This document shows, one piece after another, positions 24,241 through 36,600 of a DNA stretch of 64,000 nucleotides (its first letter is position 1; every line of letters starts with the position of its first letter). The DNA comes from Mytilus galloprovincialis. Taxonomy: Eukaryota; Mollusca; Bivalvia; Mytilida; Mytilidae. Under the pieces are notes generated by a model. That model was given only the letters and a program-made list of their open reading frames with translations, made no database searches and was not told the origin of the DNA. The stretch lies in contig NC_134844.1 in the NCBI RefSeq assembly GCF_965363235.1, positions 96,186,664 to 96,250,663 of the forward strand, read 5' to 3'. The translations under genes and the position numbers were made by a program.

Positions 24241-24345
24241 ATAAGAAATTGAGATGTGTGTAAATTCGTATCATATCAATTTTTACAATATTTAATTCAG
24301 TGATGGCTGTAGTAACTGCTCTAGTATTGTTTAGATCCCGTAAAT

Positions 24346-24790
24346 ATAAACTAGAGGCTCTAAAGAGCCTGTGTCGCTCACTTGGTCTATGTGCATATTA
24401 AACAAAGGACACAGATGGATTCATGGCAAAATTGAGTTTTGGTGATGGTGATGTGTGTAGATCTTTCTTTACTGAACATTCTTGATGCTTACAATTATCT
24501 CTATATATAATGAACTTGGCCAAGTAGTTTCAGTGGAAAATATTTTGTAAAAATTTTCAAATTAATGAAAATTGTTAAAACTTCACTATAAAGGGCAATA
24601 ACTCCTTAAGGGGTCAATTTTTAGGTCTTACTTTGCTGTACATTATTGCTGTTTACAGTTTATCTTTATCTATAATAATATTAAAGCTAATAACCAAAAA
24701 ATTCAGGAGCAGCAATCGAACTACAGGTTTTCAGATTCATTTGAATTTTTCTGTCGATAGTAATATTTTAAAACACGCTTTTCTATGAAT
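24346..24790 (+). mobile_element. R5 element (Helentron-like), 5' part only
   Basis: Starts CTAGAGGCTCTAAAGAGCCT, with an AGGCTCT/AGAGCCT hairpin, then 'GTGTCGCTCACTTGGTCTAT'. It follows the start of the full copy at 52993 for about 400 bases ('AAAGGGCAATAACTCCTTAA'). The interval 24790-25960 shows no gene; a (TA)n run is at 25336-25356. Confidence 0.7.
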
Positions 24791-25959
24791 ATCTTGTAAG
24801 TCTATATGAAGGATTTAATTTCAATAAATTTCATTGATTGTGTGTACAGATTGGTTAGCTTCTCTAAATGAACATGAAATATTAGGTATTTCGGATAACA
24901 GATATCCTTCTTCAATAATAGCACGATGTCAAATGAATCATGTCAATATATTCAAATTGAGACACTATACAAAATCTTGAAAGTATATACAATTTAAGCG
25001 GACACCACAGACGCTGGTACAATTTTAAAATTTCCAAACACGACGCAAAGATTACAAAGATATGCCAAATAAGAATAGTTATTTGCGATGTGAACTGGCA
25101 CAACTTTAAACTGCCAAAGGTTGTGACAGTTTAGATGTTATAACTGCATGGAGGGCAGTCTTCAAACCAAAAAAATCAAAAATGCCCTAACCGATCCAAG
25201 TTGGTATAATATCACAAATTTGGGCAATTGCAACAGAAACTACATATTTAAGCCTCCCAAACGGATAGCAGTTTAGTAATGGTTAGAAAAATAAGTTTTA
25301 TCTAATAATGGTGATGTTGTACCCTTTTTGACTTGTTATATATATATATATATATTCCGAAGAACCTATGTTGATACAATGGTATATAGAAACACATGGT
25401 CATACATGATAGTATTATAAGACATATGGTGAGGTAACAGCAAATAGAGAAAAAAAGAATGCTTAGGTTTGAAGGCTTACATTTTATCAAAGAGAATCCA
25501 TTTTCTATTTTTGATTCGAATGAGCTTACACATTTGTTTTTAGTTTTGATTGCTTCTATTACACAAGTTACATCTTCGATTTTCTCTAAGTATGTTTTTC
25601 CATCTAACAGATTCAATTAGGAGCATTTGATTTGCAGTTCTTAATCTACAAAGAGAGCTTTCATTTCCAATCATAATTTTCTCGATTCATGCACGGACGC
25701 TATTGAATCATGAGTATGAAATGATAAAGATGAAGTTTTCCTTGATGACGTCATCACGACAAGTTGACCGTTATAGATCTGTTTCAGAGATGACGACGAA
25801 TACGTTTGAATTGTAGTTATAGTAACCTCAATTCTGTCCGTATTTTTTTGTTCTTTCGATAATTCTTTATTTTCTTAGGTAGTGTTTTGTTAACAGTTGT
25901 TTTACCTCTCTTTTTTTCTAAATGGCATTGTCAGTTTGTTTTCTATGTATGTGTCTAAT

Positions 25960-26217
25960 GTGGTACCCAACACCTTCCTTAAAATTAATTTGGCTCGTTT
26001 AATTTTCTTAAAATTTTGACCCTTTGACAGAAATATAAAAAATTCCAAAAAATTGAACCAACCATTTCATCAGAAAAAATACACTGGTTATATAGCAGTT
26101 TGACAAACACTAATGTTGATCATTGAGAAGCTTTATATTCCAATAACAACACAGCGTCATTAAAACGTTTAGCTGATTTTACAGAGTAATCTCCCTGTAG
26201 TATTAGGTACCATCTTA
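25960..26217 (+). mobile_element. MITE, second copy of the GGTGGTACCCAACAC family
   Basis: Runs from 'GTGGTACCCAACACCTTC' to 'TAGTATTAGGTACCATCTTAA' and matches 10142-10410 internally ('TTATATAGCAGTTTGACAAA', 'GATCATTGAGAAGCTT') with more decay in the TIRs. The flank 26220-26930 holds no feature I can support. Confidence 0.8.
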
Positions 26218-26938
26218 AACAGTTGTTTGGTATCTTTTGTCTTTCTTTTACCATGAGAAAATCTACATTCATTCAAATATTGTTAAAAGGGTAATCTTTT
26301 AATCAGTAAAACAACTTGTAAGTTGTCGTGACGGGACTTTATGAATATTCAAATGTCGTATAAATTCTTAATATTTTTGTAAGATTGTTTTGAATAACTT
26401 GATAGTACTTGTATGAAGTGCTGTGTGTCAAGCCGTTTTTTGAACGGCGTGATGTTGTGTGTCTTTCGTAATTTTCTTCAAATCGCCAGATCCCTACCCT
26501 AATTAAAGAAATACGTTAATATCAAAACAACAATTTATTCAATAGTTTTATGTTTAATCAATTTTTGAAATTCATCATTTGATGGTCACAAAATTGTATA
26601 CCAAATTTAACTGTGGAAGAAAATAAAGATTATTAATGCCAAAAATTGCAAGAGAAGATAACCGTGTATTAATGATTGGGACTAACATTCATGGTTTACA
26701 ATTTATATTTTAAAGATCTCTGTAAACTAAATTCATGTATATTGTATCGATTTCAATGATTTATTTTCTTAATCACGTGTGCTGTTGTATACCTCAGATA
26801 TGGTGAACATAGATATATCATGTTTCACTTCCTTAATTCGAACAATTTAAATTTTAAAAATATATTAGTGCATAACTACCTAACATAATTCCATTGCCCC
26901 ATAACGACTTATTTACTTTTTAGCGAAAAGCTATATCG

Positions 26939-26946
26939 TATAAAAG
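26939..26946 (+). promoter_or_regulatory. TATA box candidate for the 27008 first exon
   Basis: TATAAAAG lies 62-69 bases upstream of ATG 27008. A start site about 30 bases downstream would give a 5' UTR of about 40 bases. Seen as sequence only. Confidence 0.45.
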
Positions 26947-27007
26947 AGAGTTATAATTAGTAAAGAATTGTATCAGATATACCTTCAAAAGTTATTTGGA
27001 TATTATA

Positions 27008-27062
27008 ATGGATTTATTAAGAAGGATGTTGTGGTTGATAGTATTTTACTGTTTGAAAATTG
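27008..27062 (+). CDS. CYYR1-like first exon (signal peptide), orphan or distal alternative
   Basis: Encodes MDLLRRMLWLIVFYCLKIG and then the conserved G|GTAAG donor in phase 1. It has the same length (55 bases) and MD-x5-MxLW frame as the exons at 30669 and 33669. No ectodomain, span or tail exon could be found between here and 30669, so it is either a distal alternative first exon of gene C or the surviving start of a lost gene. Intron sequence after it resembles that after 30669 ('GACATTGAAATAAAAACAA' at about 28477 versus 'GGCATTGAAATGAAAACAAA' at about 32881), which points to segmental duplication. Confidence 0.6.
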
Positions 27063-27084
27063 GTAAGTTTTTTTTTCTCGAAAA

Positions 27085-27300
27085 ACTAAGAATGCTCTCA
27101 TCCCAGAAGTAGATAACCGTAGCCTTATTTGGCTTATTTTTTTTTTTTTAATTTAATGGTTTTTTTTAATGCTCTTCCACTAAGCACTTGTTTGGCTTTA
27201 TAACTATTTTGATCTGAGCGTCACTGATGAGTCTTATGTAAACAAAACGCGCGTCTTTCGTATTAAACTATAATCCTAGTACCTTTGATAACTATTTGCT
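27085..27300 (-). repeat. R2 repeat copy
   Basis: Contains 'ATGAGTCTTATGTAAACAAA' followed by 'ACGCGCGTCT' and the poly-T-rich block shared with 5750-5960. Confidence 0.7.
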
Positions 27301-27957
27301 AACTCCATTCCTTTAATATTTTTGTTCAGAAATGACTCATTTTTGTACCAATACAAATATTTTCGGACATCATAACATCGAAATTTGACCACAATTATCA
27401 AAGGAATTGAATTAACTTAATTAAAGTTAAATTCGACATATTATAAAATGAAATTTGAAAAACGGATAGCTACTGAAACTTGGTGGTTATAACTAATTTG
27501 ATTGATAAATTTCTATTATATAAATGCGATAATTGTACATATTACATATTTAATGTAAGTTTTACATCGAAATACAAAATTGGCCCTGGAAAATTATGTT
27601 TTACCTGCTCTAGAAAATATAAGGCGTTTCTGTATGAACTTATCAATGCTCTCAAACTTGTTCTCTAAATTGTGGCTCCGAACTATATCGATTCGAGTGC
27701 ACCTGATGAATTTTATAAAGACAAACGAAACGAAACTATTTTTTTTTTTTTGCAGAAACGAAAAATATAAATATTTCATAAACCGCCAGTACATTAAGTA
27801 TATAAGTATATTAGAAGGAACGCATTTTTAATACAACTATGAAAGTAGATCTGTTTTATATTACAAGAATCAAGAAAAGATTAAATCAGATACCATAAAA
27901 TATTGAAACCTCGTTTTTGAGGTACAAAAGTGCTTACAAGATATTGTATTTAGGTAC

Positions 27958-28135
27958 GCAACTGCTAACTGTTCATTAGTGCTTTTATATGAAGTTTTGC
28001 AATTTCTATTTGTTCATTAGTGCTTCGATATGAAGGTTAACAACCTTTAGCTGCTCACTTGTACTATGATATGAAGATCTCAATTTCTAGCTTTCACTAG
28101 TGCTAAGATGTGAAGCTTTGCAACTGTTAGCCGGC
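27958..28135 (+). repeat. Degenerate tandem repeat of about 47 bp, about 4 copies
   Basis: Units resemble 'CTGTTCATTAGTGCTTTTAT' plus 'ATGAAGTTTTGCAA', varying strongly between copies. Around it, 27300-27950 and 28140-29190 show only AT-rich sequence. Confidence 0.65.
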
Positions 28136-29194
28136 TACGAGTGGCAATTTGCCAACCATATATATGTTAAGTAGATTATAATAAAATCAATAAATCTGAG
28201 TCTTTTATGACTGAAAAATTAGTTTTTGGAGAAAAAAAAAAACATCACTTGAAATCCTAAATCTATGTTTTCTCAAATATGATTGTAGCAATAATAAGAT
28301 ATATATATGACATTACATTAAAATTGAATTTCTTAACTAAATGACAACAAAATAATCTAGCCGTTAGCTAAAAGTAAAATTTTACTTTTGTTTGATAAAT
28401 CATTTTTTTTTAGAAAACTCTCTGATCAGTTTTAAATTGACGATTGAACCATTGCTTATTAAAAGTCGTTGTGAAGACATTGAAATAAAAACAATTACAC
28501 ACAAGGAAGTCCAGCAGTTACAATGTACATTTCATTACTGGGTAAATTAAGGAATATAATTACAGTGAACTTAAAATATGAATATGGTACACCAGTACTA
28601 TCGATTGAGACAAATCTATTGCGCAATAAAACTTAATAGTTGGATCATTAAAATCTGTTATTTTGCGTAAAGAAGTTTTTGTTTAGTTTACTCAAAGTGA
28701 TAATGTTATATTCATGTGGAAATTAATATCATTAAAACAATACAGTATTGTTATATACAAAATACAGATACAACTGCTTGACTGCCTATGTTAAGACAAT
28801 ACACTATTGTTAGTTACAAACTACAAGAATTATTAGTAGACTTTAATTTTTTTTAAATCAATTACCTTACTGTTAAATACAACATGGATTCATTAATTGA
28901 TACAATATGAAAGTGATATGTTGGATATGGACTGTTCCAGTGACAAACAGAGAAATCAAAATAAAATAAAATTGAACATATTTTGTCCTACTTTTTGTTT
29001 TAGTAAAATAGAATCCTTACCACAAATCTAAACTATATATATATATATGACCTCTTTAATGTTGTACTTTATATTGTGTGACAATATTTTGAAATTTTGA
29101 CTTACAATTTCTATATTCCGGAAGTTCTATGTATTTAAAGGATATATAACAGAAATACCGAACGCCAAGAGAATTCCAAAATGGAAAGTCCTTT

Positions 29195-29265
29195 AGTCTT
29201 ATGTAGACGAAACGCGCGTCTGGCGTACTAAATTATAATTCTGGTACCTTTGATAAATCTTTATC
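29195..29265 (-). repeat. R2 repeat, short copy
   Basis: 'TTATGTAGACGAAACGCGCG' then 'TCTGGCGTACTAAATTATAA'. Confidence 0.75.
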
Positions 29266-29292
29266 AATTGGCTAAATCAAACCTAAATCATA

Positions 29293-29505
29293 TACTGTAA
29301 ATTCAGAAATTATTGCGTGCATTTATTATTGCGATTTTGTCATTTTGAACCACAATGCGATTTAATTTTTTTCGATATTGAGAACAATCCTGTTTAATTC
29401 ATATACAACTTTTCAAAATGCGAGTTTAAATTATTGCGATTATAGACCTGTCGCATTTTTTGCAATAATAAAAACATCACATTAATTTTTGTAATTTACA
29501 GTATA
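29293..29505. mobile_element. Palindromic MITE with TIR TACTGTAAATTCAGAAATTA
   Basis: The left end TACTGTAAATTCAGAAATTA pairs with 'TTAATTTTTGTAATTTACAGTA' at the right end. The inner arms also pair ('TTATTATTGCGATTTT' versus 'GCAATAATAA'). Flanking TA suggests a TA target site. A second, more decayed copy is at 57025-57193. Confidence 0.8.
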
Positions 29506-29519
29506 AACAAAAGTTTATC

Positions 29520-30368
29520 ACAAAAATACTTAACTTCGAGAAAATTCAAAACGTAATGTCCTTAATCAAATGGCAAAATCAAAAGTTCAAACACATCAAA
29601 CGAATGGAAAATAACTGTCATATTCCTGACTTGGAACAGACATGTATTGCATGAAATGGTAGACTTAATCTGGTTTGATAGGTACTTTCTAGTTTAAAAT
29701 TAGAGTACTTTTAATGACGTTTAAGTTTTGTTGTATTACTTTTACGATACCTACTAAAATACATTTCCGCTTGTAATTTATAAAATTCTACCTTATTTAC
29801 GTGATGAGGTACATGGTTCGAATCAATCGCTTATATGATATCTTAACATTATTGCAATGTTGTTTTATTTATGTTATATTTGTTATTCTCGTGGGATTTT
29901 GTCTGATGCTTGGTCCGTTTCTGTGTGTGTTACATTTAATGCGTTTCACTCAGTTTTAGTTTGTTACCCCGATTTTGTTTTTTTGTCCATGGATTTATGA
30001 GTTTGAACAGCGGTATACTACTGTTGCCTTTATTTGTTTCGTCATTTTGACCAAACAAGAACTATATTTTCCCCTTCCCTTTCATGAATGTGACCTACCG
30101 AATTAGACTATTTACCGGATTTGAAATCGCATAAGCAACACGACGGGTGCCACATGTGGAGCAGGATCTGCTTACCCTTCCGGAGCACCTGAGATCACCC
30201 CTAGTTTTTGGTGGGGTTCGTGTTGTTTATTCTTAAGTTTTCTATGTTGTGTCATGTGTACTATACTATTGTTTTTCTGTTTGTCTTTTTCATTTTTAGC
30301 CATGGCGTTGTCAGTTTTTTTTAGATTTATGAGTTTGACTGTCCCTTTGGTATCTTTCGTCCCTCTTT
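29520..30368. repeat. R7 (+), R7 distal part (-) and a near-complete R1 (-)
   Basis: R7 at 29520-29700 ('CCTTAATCAAATGGCAAAAT'), its distal part inverted at 29870-30040 ('TGTCCATGGATTTATGAGTT'), and an uninterrupted R1 on the - strand at 30050-30368. This R1 copy is useful for showing the insertion site in the 21721-24240 copy. Confidence 0.75.
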
Positions 30369-30668
30369 TATCGATATGATATGGTGTTTGTGACTTTTTT
30401 CGATTGTAATGTAAAATTTTAATAAAATAAAGTAGTCATTTAGAGCTAATATACAGGCACGAGCAGATATAATTAAAAGATTAAAAAGATAAAATTTTAT
30501 TATTTTTGCTATGTATGTACTGGCATTTAAACATGGCAAAGAGTGCAATTTATTGACAAAAGTATAAGTACATAAGATAATATTTGTTTACACTACTGTT
30601 GTGTTAATTGTTGAGTCGGAAAGACAAGATTTTCCAAATTTATTGTATTATCTAGAATGTTTAACATC

Positions 30669-30723
30669 ATGGATTTTAAAGTGAAAATGTATTTGTGGAT
30701 CTTATTTTTGATTTTTAAATTTG
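30669..30723 (+). CDS. CYYR1-like first exon, upstream alternative for gene C
   Basis: Encodes MDFKVKMYLWILFLIFKFG with a phase-1 G|GTAAG donor. It is nearly identical to 33669-33723 (one silent difference seen in the coding part), exactly 3000 bases upstream. About 230 bases before each ATG are also alike ('AGTGCAATTTATTGACAAAA', 'TTTCCAAATTTATTG'), so promoter and first exon were duplicated together. Both would splice to the same ectodomain exon at 36005 and give the same protein, allowing different promoter control. Confidence 0.7.
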
Positions 30724-31139
30724 GTAAGAATTTTTTTTCTACTTAATTCGAATAGTATTCTAAAAACGTATTCTTGACTTGGTAGAAGCATTTTCCGAAG
30801 AAAAATGGTGGGTCAAACCTAGTTTCATACCTATCTAAATCGCCCACGTGTACGCCAGTTGTCTATAGTTTACCGGAAGGATGTTTAACCTTTAAACATG
30901 TCAAACTTGAGAAGGTTATTCCAAAGTATGCTCGAATAGTTCAGCTTCAAAACAAACATTATTGAACTGATTTATCTTTGAGTTGGTAATTTTATAAGTA
31001 ATATTTTACAAATGTTTTTGGGTAAGATAAAGATTCAACAAAATCATTTTGATACATGTGACATGATACGGAATGTTACGTCTTCTGTGTATTTGAAAAT
31101 GATTGTTCAAGCAAACAAGATTGCAAATTTTACATCACA

Positions 31140-31275
31140 AACTATCACACCTATGACACATTTCAACACATTCAACACTATCACATGCATCACACACTTG
31201 AATTATCACATCACACTCATCACACACATCAAACACATCACACAGATCACACACATCACTAACCATACTTCAGTA
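31140..31275 (+). repeat. CA/AT-rich low-complexity tract (CATCACACA-type)
   Basis: Degenerate repeats of 'CATCACACACAT'. The 90-codon open frame spanning it (31012-31284) is Thr/Ile/His-rich for this reason and is not supported as a gene. Confidence 0.75.
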
Positions 31276-31350
31276 ATTATCTGACGTTGAAATAAAACTA
31301 TTTTTCAGTATGATATGCTCGTGCATTGCTTTGTACTTACTAAACTACTA

Positions 31351-32617
31351 AGGGGACGACCATTTGATATTCTGGGGGGGGGGGCAGGAGGATTTTGAAA
31401 ATAGATAACTCAGCCTTGATAATCACAAAAATAAATGGTTTGTTCTGTGGTAGTTTGAAAATGAAATACCTGACTTGCAATGTATAGAAAATAAATAACT
31501 CAGCAGGTCTAATCGAAAGTATGAGATGGCACCAGATTCTTCATAAATTCATCTTTTTTCCCAAAAAAAATCAGGAAACACTTCCCAAATTTTTTAATAA
31601 CAAAAGTATAAATATTATTTAAATATACTTGAAATGTCTGAAAATTGGTTTCATTTAACTTGAAGTATATTGTCACCTTTATTTTAACAGGGCCGTAACT
31701 ACATGTAGGAAATTTCAAAATCAAACGTTTGTCTCCATATCAGATTGTGTTCACGGCCTTGCAAGAAGAAAGTTCTGTTTTCCCTCAGACTTATAGCCCT
31801 GATTTTTCGGGATCAATGTTTCTTATTTATTTGTCTTTTGTTTATTGATTGCTCTTCTGTATTCTGTTAGTGTTGCATTCCTTTTGTAATCTAGTAATTT
31901 TGTTATGAACTTGATCATGAGTTTAAAAAAAAAAAAACAGCAGCCACAGGCTTAACTATGTGAATTCCATTTTTTCTTAATCATGCACATTGGTCTTTTG
32001 ATGTTGTCCCTAGAAACTTCAGTCTTACACTGAATTTATACGTTTTGCTTTGAGACCAAAATATTGTCAAAAAATTATTAAAACAAAACTTCATTTTCAG
32101 ATTATGAAAGGGTCTTCCGAACACCCAGAAAGCATGATTTTGCATCATTTGTTCTATAGCTTCTTGGGCCTTCAGTGGGTCCAAAACCCTTCAAAAAAAA
32201 ATTTGCATCGCTCCGCTCGGCGTAGTATGTTTGCCAATATATTTAAAAGTGCCTAGTTATAACTAAACTTTAATACTATGTATGTATGCAATACATGTAT
32301 ATGCAGTTGGGAATTTAAAAGATTCATTTCTGCAGAGGGGATGGTTAATCTAATTAAATGGTACATAATGACTTGAACTATATGTATTATTTATAAACAA
32401 ATCATTTAAAAAATTGTATGTTTTCGAATATCAAAAATATAGTTGTGAAAATGAATAATCAGTCCCTTACTTTAATGAAAATGAAAAATCTTGCTTCAAT
32501 AGTGCAGAAAATGAATAATCTGTCCTCTTAGTTTACAAAAATAAATAACCGATCAAAAACAAATCCTCCTGCCCCCCCCCCCTTCCCCCCCAAGAATATC
32601 AAATGGTCGTCCCCTAA
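31351..32617. mobile_element. 1.27-kb TIR transposon, non-autonomous
   Basis: The left end AGGGGACGACCATTTGATAT then TCT, a G-run and GCAGGAGGATTT is mirrored at the right by AAATCCTCCTGC, a C-run and 'AATATCAAATGGTCGTCCCCT'. The TIRs are about 45 bases each, not counting the variable G/C run. The inner flanks also mirror ('AAATAACTCAGC' versus 'AATAATCTGTCC'-like units). No transposase-like frame is seen. It lies between the two gene C first exons, in the intron of the upstream one. Confidence 0.87.
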
Positions 32618-33668
32618 AAAGGTAAATAAAGATTGAAAAAAAACTTCCGAAAAAAAAACAGCATATAAACGAACAAATCAATAACACAATTAATCAGTAT
32701 GGAACTAAAATTACTGTGGGAGTTATGTCTAATGAGAACTTCTAAAGATGAATCGTCGACATCTTTAACATATTGAAATCGGCAACTTGCCTTAACTTCT
32801 TTTAATATTGTTAAAATACTTTTTATGAATGAATTCTGAGAAATGATTGACTATTTAGTATCATGTTAGTTGTAGTCAAGGCATTGAAATGAAAACAAAC
32901 ATAAACCAGGATGTTCGACAGTAAGAAGGTCAAATTAAATAACATTCATAATCATTTACTTCTCGAATGCGTTCAACCGATAATATACGTTTTATGTATC
33001 CGTATACAAATAATTAAATGTTTACCGAAATTTTGATTTTTTCGAAACACAAGTGCTTAGGATTTTCAACCTCATGAATAGACTATGTGAGATGTGTGTA
33101 GGTGTGAGATTTTCTTCAAATTCGTACTATATTAATTAATTTGATAAATATTTATTTGAACGTCACCGATGAGTCTTTTATATTTCGCTCCTCTTTTCAC
33201 AATTGTGTACTGGTATTCATGATGAGTTTATATAATATCTATCAGAATATACCACAATTGACAAAATGTCGACTCACAAGTTATGATCTATCCATTTAAT
33301 ATTTTCTTTCCTGTGATAAGAATAACAGAAATAAAGTCTTCGTTTATAGCATTATATAATTATTGAGTTGAACAAATCCTTTTGTTGAGGGTAAAAATTA
33401 TGATAAAAAAAGCAGTAGACATTTAAAGCAGATATATAGTCGATAGAATATATTAGTTAAAGATTTAAAAGATTGCATCTTATCAATTGTGACATGTATG
33501 TGCTGTCATTTAAATATGTTATAAAGTGCAGTTTATTGACAAAAGTACATAAGATAAAGTTTCAATAGTTATGCCCCATTATTTGTGTACACTACAGTTG
33601 TGTTAATTTTTGTGTCGAAAAGACAAAATTTTTCCAAATTTATTGTTATATCTAGTATTCTTAATATC

Positions 33669-36600
33669 ATGGATTTCAAAGTGAAAATGTATTTGTGGAT
33701 CTTATTTTTGATTTTTAAATTTGGTAAGATTTTTTATTTACTTAATTCAAATATTATTTTCAAAACGTAATCTTAAGCAAATGTCTGAATTTATCGATTT
33801 AAAATGTCACCAAGTTTTACGCCTATTTTTATCTTCTAACTTAATTTTCCCAGCATACCAGTTGAAATGATTAGATAGAAGATTGTATAAAAAAAAGTAA
33901 ATTGAAAAAAAGTAAGATTATTGAATCAGTTAACTTGTTTTATAACAAACTAAATAATGTTATATATTAACTTTGGTGCAGATATGTCTTTTTAATGTCA
34001 TCGTGTATTACTAAGAAACCAACATAAGCGTATTAATAATCAATTTAATTAAAAAAAAAATAAAGCAACAAAACATTCGAAAAAAAAATATTCTCACATC
34101 TTGAAGAGAAATATTTTTTTCTCTCCATTTTTATGTAAATGCGAAAAGAATTACAACCTGATACAAATGAGAGGGGAAAAGAAAAAAAAAGTCATGACTT
34201 CTATCTGAAACATGTAGCTAGTATGTCAGTAATTGCTGATAGTCCTTTGGTAATTTGTGTATCCTTGTCATTTACTTAGTTTCTTTTGTTACCTATTCTG
34301 ACATCGGACTCGGACTTCTTTTAAACTGAGTTTTAATGTTATATTTCACATGGCTATAAAAGAGGGAGGTTTGGCATGCCACAAAACCAGTTTTTCCTTT
34401 AAAAATGTCCTGTACCAAGTCAGGAATATGGCCATTTTTATATTTTTGTTCGTTTCTGTGTGTGTTACATTTTAACGTTGCGTCGTTTGTTTTCTTTTAT
34501 TTTTTAGTGTAATTTCACGTTGCGATAAGACGTGTCACGGTACTTGTCTATCACAAATTCATGTATTAGGTTTTGATGTTATATTTGTTATTTTCGTGGG
34601 ATTTTGTCTGATGCTTGGTCCGTTTCTGTGTGTGTTACATTTTAGTGTTGTGTCGCTGTTCTCCTCTTATATTCAATGCGTTTCCCTCGGTTTTAGTTTG
34701 TTACCCCGATTTTGTTTTTTGTCCATGGATTTATGAGTTTTGAACAGCGGTATACTACTGTTGCCTTTATTTTACAGTCATTTCTTATAATTTAATTCTA
34801 AATTCCATTTTAAACCATAGAAAACCATGAAAAAACGTTGATGACGTCACGGTCATATGACTTAATTATGTCTAAGGGCTGATAACAAAATAACGTCAGC
34901 CAATCAGAAGACGCGTTACATCCAAAATTAAATTATTGTTTATTGGTGTGAATGAAAATGATTTACTCTGTGTCTCTATACTACTGTGGATTCATTTATT
35001 TTCGTGGGAACCAATTTTCGTGGATTGCGGCAAATTTGCATTTAAGTGGATTTGTGATTTCGTGGTTCTGCCAAAGACTGGATATAATTTATAGAAATTG
35101 GTATTTTGTTGAACTTTTAAATTCATTGTTCAGCAGTACCAACGAAACCCACGAAAATTGGTATTCAACGAATAATAATGAATCCACAGTATTTAACTGA
35201 AATATACATCAATCAGTCATTTCAATTTTGATAAATAAATGATAAGAAATTAGAGACAAATGAAATCGCGCCTAGAAAAACAGATAACGTTACTTCCAAT
35301 ATTTGTCTCCTCCGAAATAACTTATATAGACGAAGACATACAATAACAGACAAGACATGGTCAAGATAGCTTGATTTGTTAGAGGCACACATTATGGTGT
35401 GTTGAACACTTGTACATGTGCACAAAGATTTTTCGCGGCTTTAACGTAAATCTATAACAAATAATATAAAACCAGCAGTGCTCCTAACAACAGGATGACA
35501 ACAAACTTGATAAAATAATTTGATAAGCGACATAATGTGGCAAGCAGGCCTAAAATATGCTTGTTTATGATGGTAGCTACGCTTACATAATTAAAAACAA
35601 TATTTCTTAAGGGTTCCATGGAGTGTCATTTCAAAAAATTAATTGAAATTAGTAGCATTTTGATATTGTCCACAGAGTAAAATCAGACTATCGAATTAAA
35701 TAACCCTTTTAGTGAATTTATGTGTCTATCACACATGTATCCCTTGCTGTGGAACAAATAAAAATAACTTCACCGAGTTTGAATATATCAGGCGTCTGAA
35801 ACTGTTCTAGTGATTTAATTATATCAACGACTTCACAATAGCAAGTAGGATGAGAAATACCTAATATTATTATTATACGAAATATATTGCATTTACATTG
35901 AAGGAGTTGATATCGAATCTAACTTTTAAAAGTTTGTTTGTAATTGTTACCCTGTAAATTAATGCAGGTCAACCACGTAACACTATTTATGTTTTTTATT
36001 GCAGGTTTTGTTTTGGCAGATACTTGTTATAAGTATTCATACACCTATTTCAGAGTCTACTCCACCTACTGCTTCGGTTATTGCTATGGATATTACGGCA
36101 ATGAATACTGTGGTAGCTATTACAATGACTATGACGTTTCACATATAGGATCACTGTAAGAAATATATAATTAATGTTAAACATAACTCATCAAATATAC
36201 CAGGCTTATAACACAAATGGTCCAATGGCGTTCACATATCACAGTTGATTATGTTACGCTCGTGCATGATCACAATATACAGATGTCGATAACATAAATG
36301 GGCTCTTTACATAAAAACATACAGACCTTTGAGAAGGACCGACTGAAATATTTGAAAATAAGAAGATGAGGTATGATTGCCAATGAGATCACAATCCACC
36401 AGAGTTCAAATGGAGTGGATACATAATATACATTTAGTTATGGGGATAACCATCAAATAAAAATATTAGAAAAAAATAGCATAAATATATTTAGGCTTTT
36501 CAGTATAATCAAAATCAGATCAATGGAAGACATCGCCTAAGCTCGTTGAAGAACAGATTTAAAACCATATCCATGAGACAACTATCAATTAAAGTTCAAA

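Noticed and set aside
31012-31284. 90-codon Thr/His-rich frame
   Set aside because: Spans a CATCACACA low-complexity tract; no conserved features.
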